Part shown: positions 60,519 through 60,606 of the stretch, one piece after another
Position numbering within the stretch: position 1 is the first letter of the stretch
Layout of the letters: the number at the start of each line of letters is the position of its first letter
Source of the DNA: Muribaculum sp.
GTDB taxonomy: Bacteria > Bacillota > Clostridia > Lachnospirales > Lachnospiraceae
Assembly: GCA_023663505.1 (NCBI GenBank)
Contig: JAMPHH010000017.1
Location: 1 to 60,606, forward strand
Reading direction: 5' to 3'
Length of the DNA: 60,606 nucleotides
Made by a program: the position numbers and the translations under genes
The notes under the pieces: generated by a model
The model's database searches: none
The model's input: the letters and a program-made list of their open reading frames with translations, nothing else
What the model was told of the DNA's origin: nothing

Positions 60519-60606
60519 ATGAAAAAAAGATGGATTGCAATGATTATGTTTTGTATGGTTGTGCTTGCAGGTTGTTCAACATCTGCAGACAAGGATGCTG
60601 ACGATG
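60519..60606 (+). CDS. Lipoprotein, start only (runs off the window)
   Basis: The first 29 codons encode a lipoprotein signal: KKRWIAMIMFCMVVLAGCST with the lipobox LAGC, then SADKDADD. AAAGGAATAAGTT precedes the ATG. The rest lies outside the window, so the product cannot be named. Confidence 0.75.
   Translation, partial: MKKRWIAMIMFCMVVLAGCSTSADKDADD

Overview
The window reads as a chromosomal segment of a Gram-positive anaerobe of the class Clostridia, most likely Lachnospiraceae. This rests on the gene set (recA-recX, a GntR-clpC pair, radA, scattered pur genes, an OFA-type transporter, an Mrp-type antiporter operon), on strong AGGAGG ribosome binding sites throughout, and on GAAC-N4-GTTC LexA boxes at recA. 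Genus assignment is not possible from the sequence alone. No rRNA, CRISPR array, intact prophage or complete transposon was found; there is one tRNA (Trp).

Layout. 1-2490: a structured repeat, then LexA-controlled recA-recX. 2788-3588: an SDR enzyme that looks like a bile-acid 12alpha-hydroxysteroid dehydrogenase. 3739-6720: a decayed mobile segment with a broken MobA/MobL relaxase and an Lsa-type ABC-F antibiotic resistance gene under a leader-peptide attenuator; the segment is flanked on both sides by the same 13-nt tandem repeat. 7037-13237: an unusual cluster (LytTR regulator, amidase, jacalin-like lectin, GH24 lysozyme, two DUF2589 proteins, two small proteins, STAS protein and RsbW-like kinase). 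None of the cluster's effector-like products has a visible signal peptide, and there are no phage structural genes. 13283-15770: relics, a type I toxin-antitoxin-like locus, a surface-protein fragment and a 14-nt tandem array. 16236-20536: purE-purM-purN-purD and a zinc-ribbon protein. 20580-29356: an SH3b membrane protein with a repeat tail, gntR-clpC, radA and a degenerate response regulator. 29361-31010 (minus strand): PAS-GGDEF-EAL. 31264-37306: an ECF-type sigma/anti-sigma locus with secreted proteins and a duplicated leader. 37521-39508: a second toxin-antitoxin-like copy, relics, an orphan antitoxin-like gene, a NERD protein and repeat copy 3. 39635-39705: tRNA-Trp. 40267-49932: a ten-gene Mrp/Mbh-like antiporter operon with four NuoL/M/N-like subunits. 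50022-59522: OFA transporter, a large cNMP-binding-domain protein, TetR regulator, purL and kptA. 59604-60606: REP-like hairpins, a third type I toxin-antitoxin candidate, a short peptide gene and the start of a lipoprotein gene.

Most interesting. (1) A roughly 224-bp multibranched palindromic element is present in three same-orientation copies; its outer stem and one inner hairpin change by compensating base pairs between copies. (2) The 7.0-13.2 kb cluster could be a programmed lysis and release system for leaderless lectin/DUF2589 proteins. (3) Three convergent small-peptide/antisense-RNA loci of two families look like type I toxin-antitoxin modules. (4) A 24-codon leader peptide upstream of the ABC-F gene has mutually exclusive RNA pairings that can mask its ribosome binding site. 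All of these come from reading the sequence; no database search or folding program was run.
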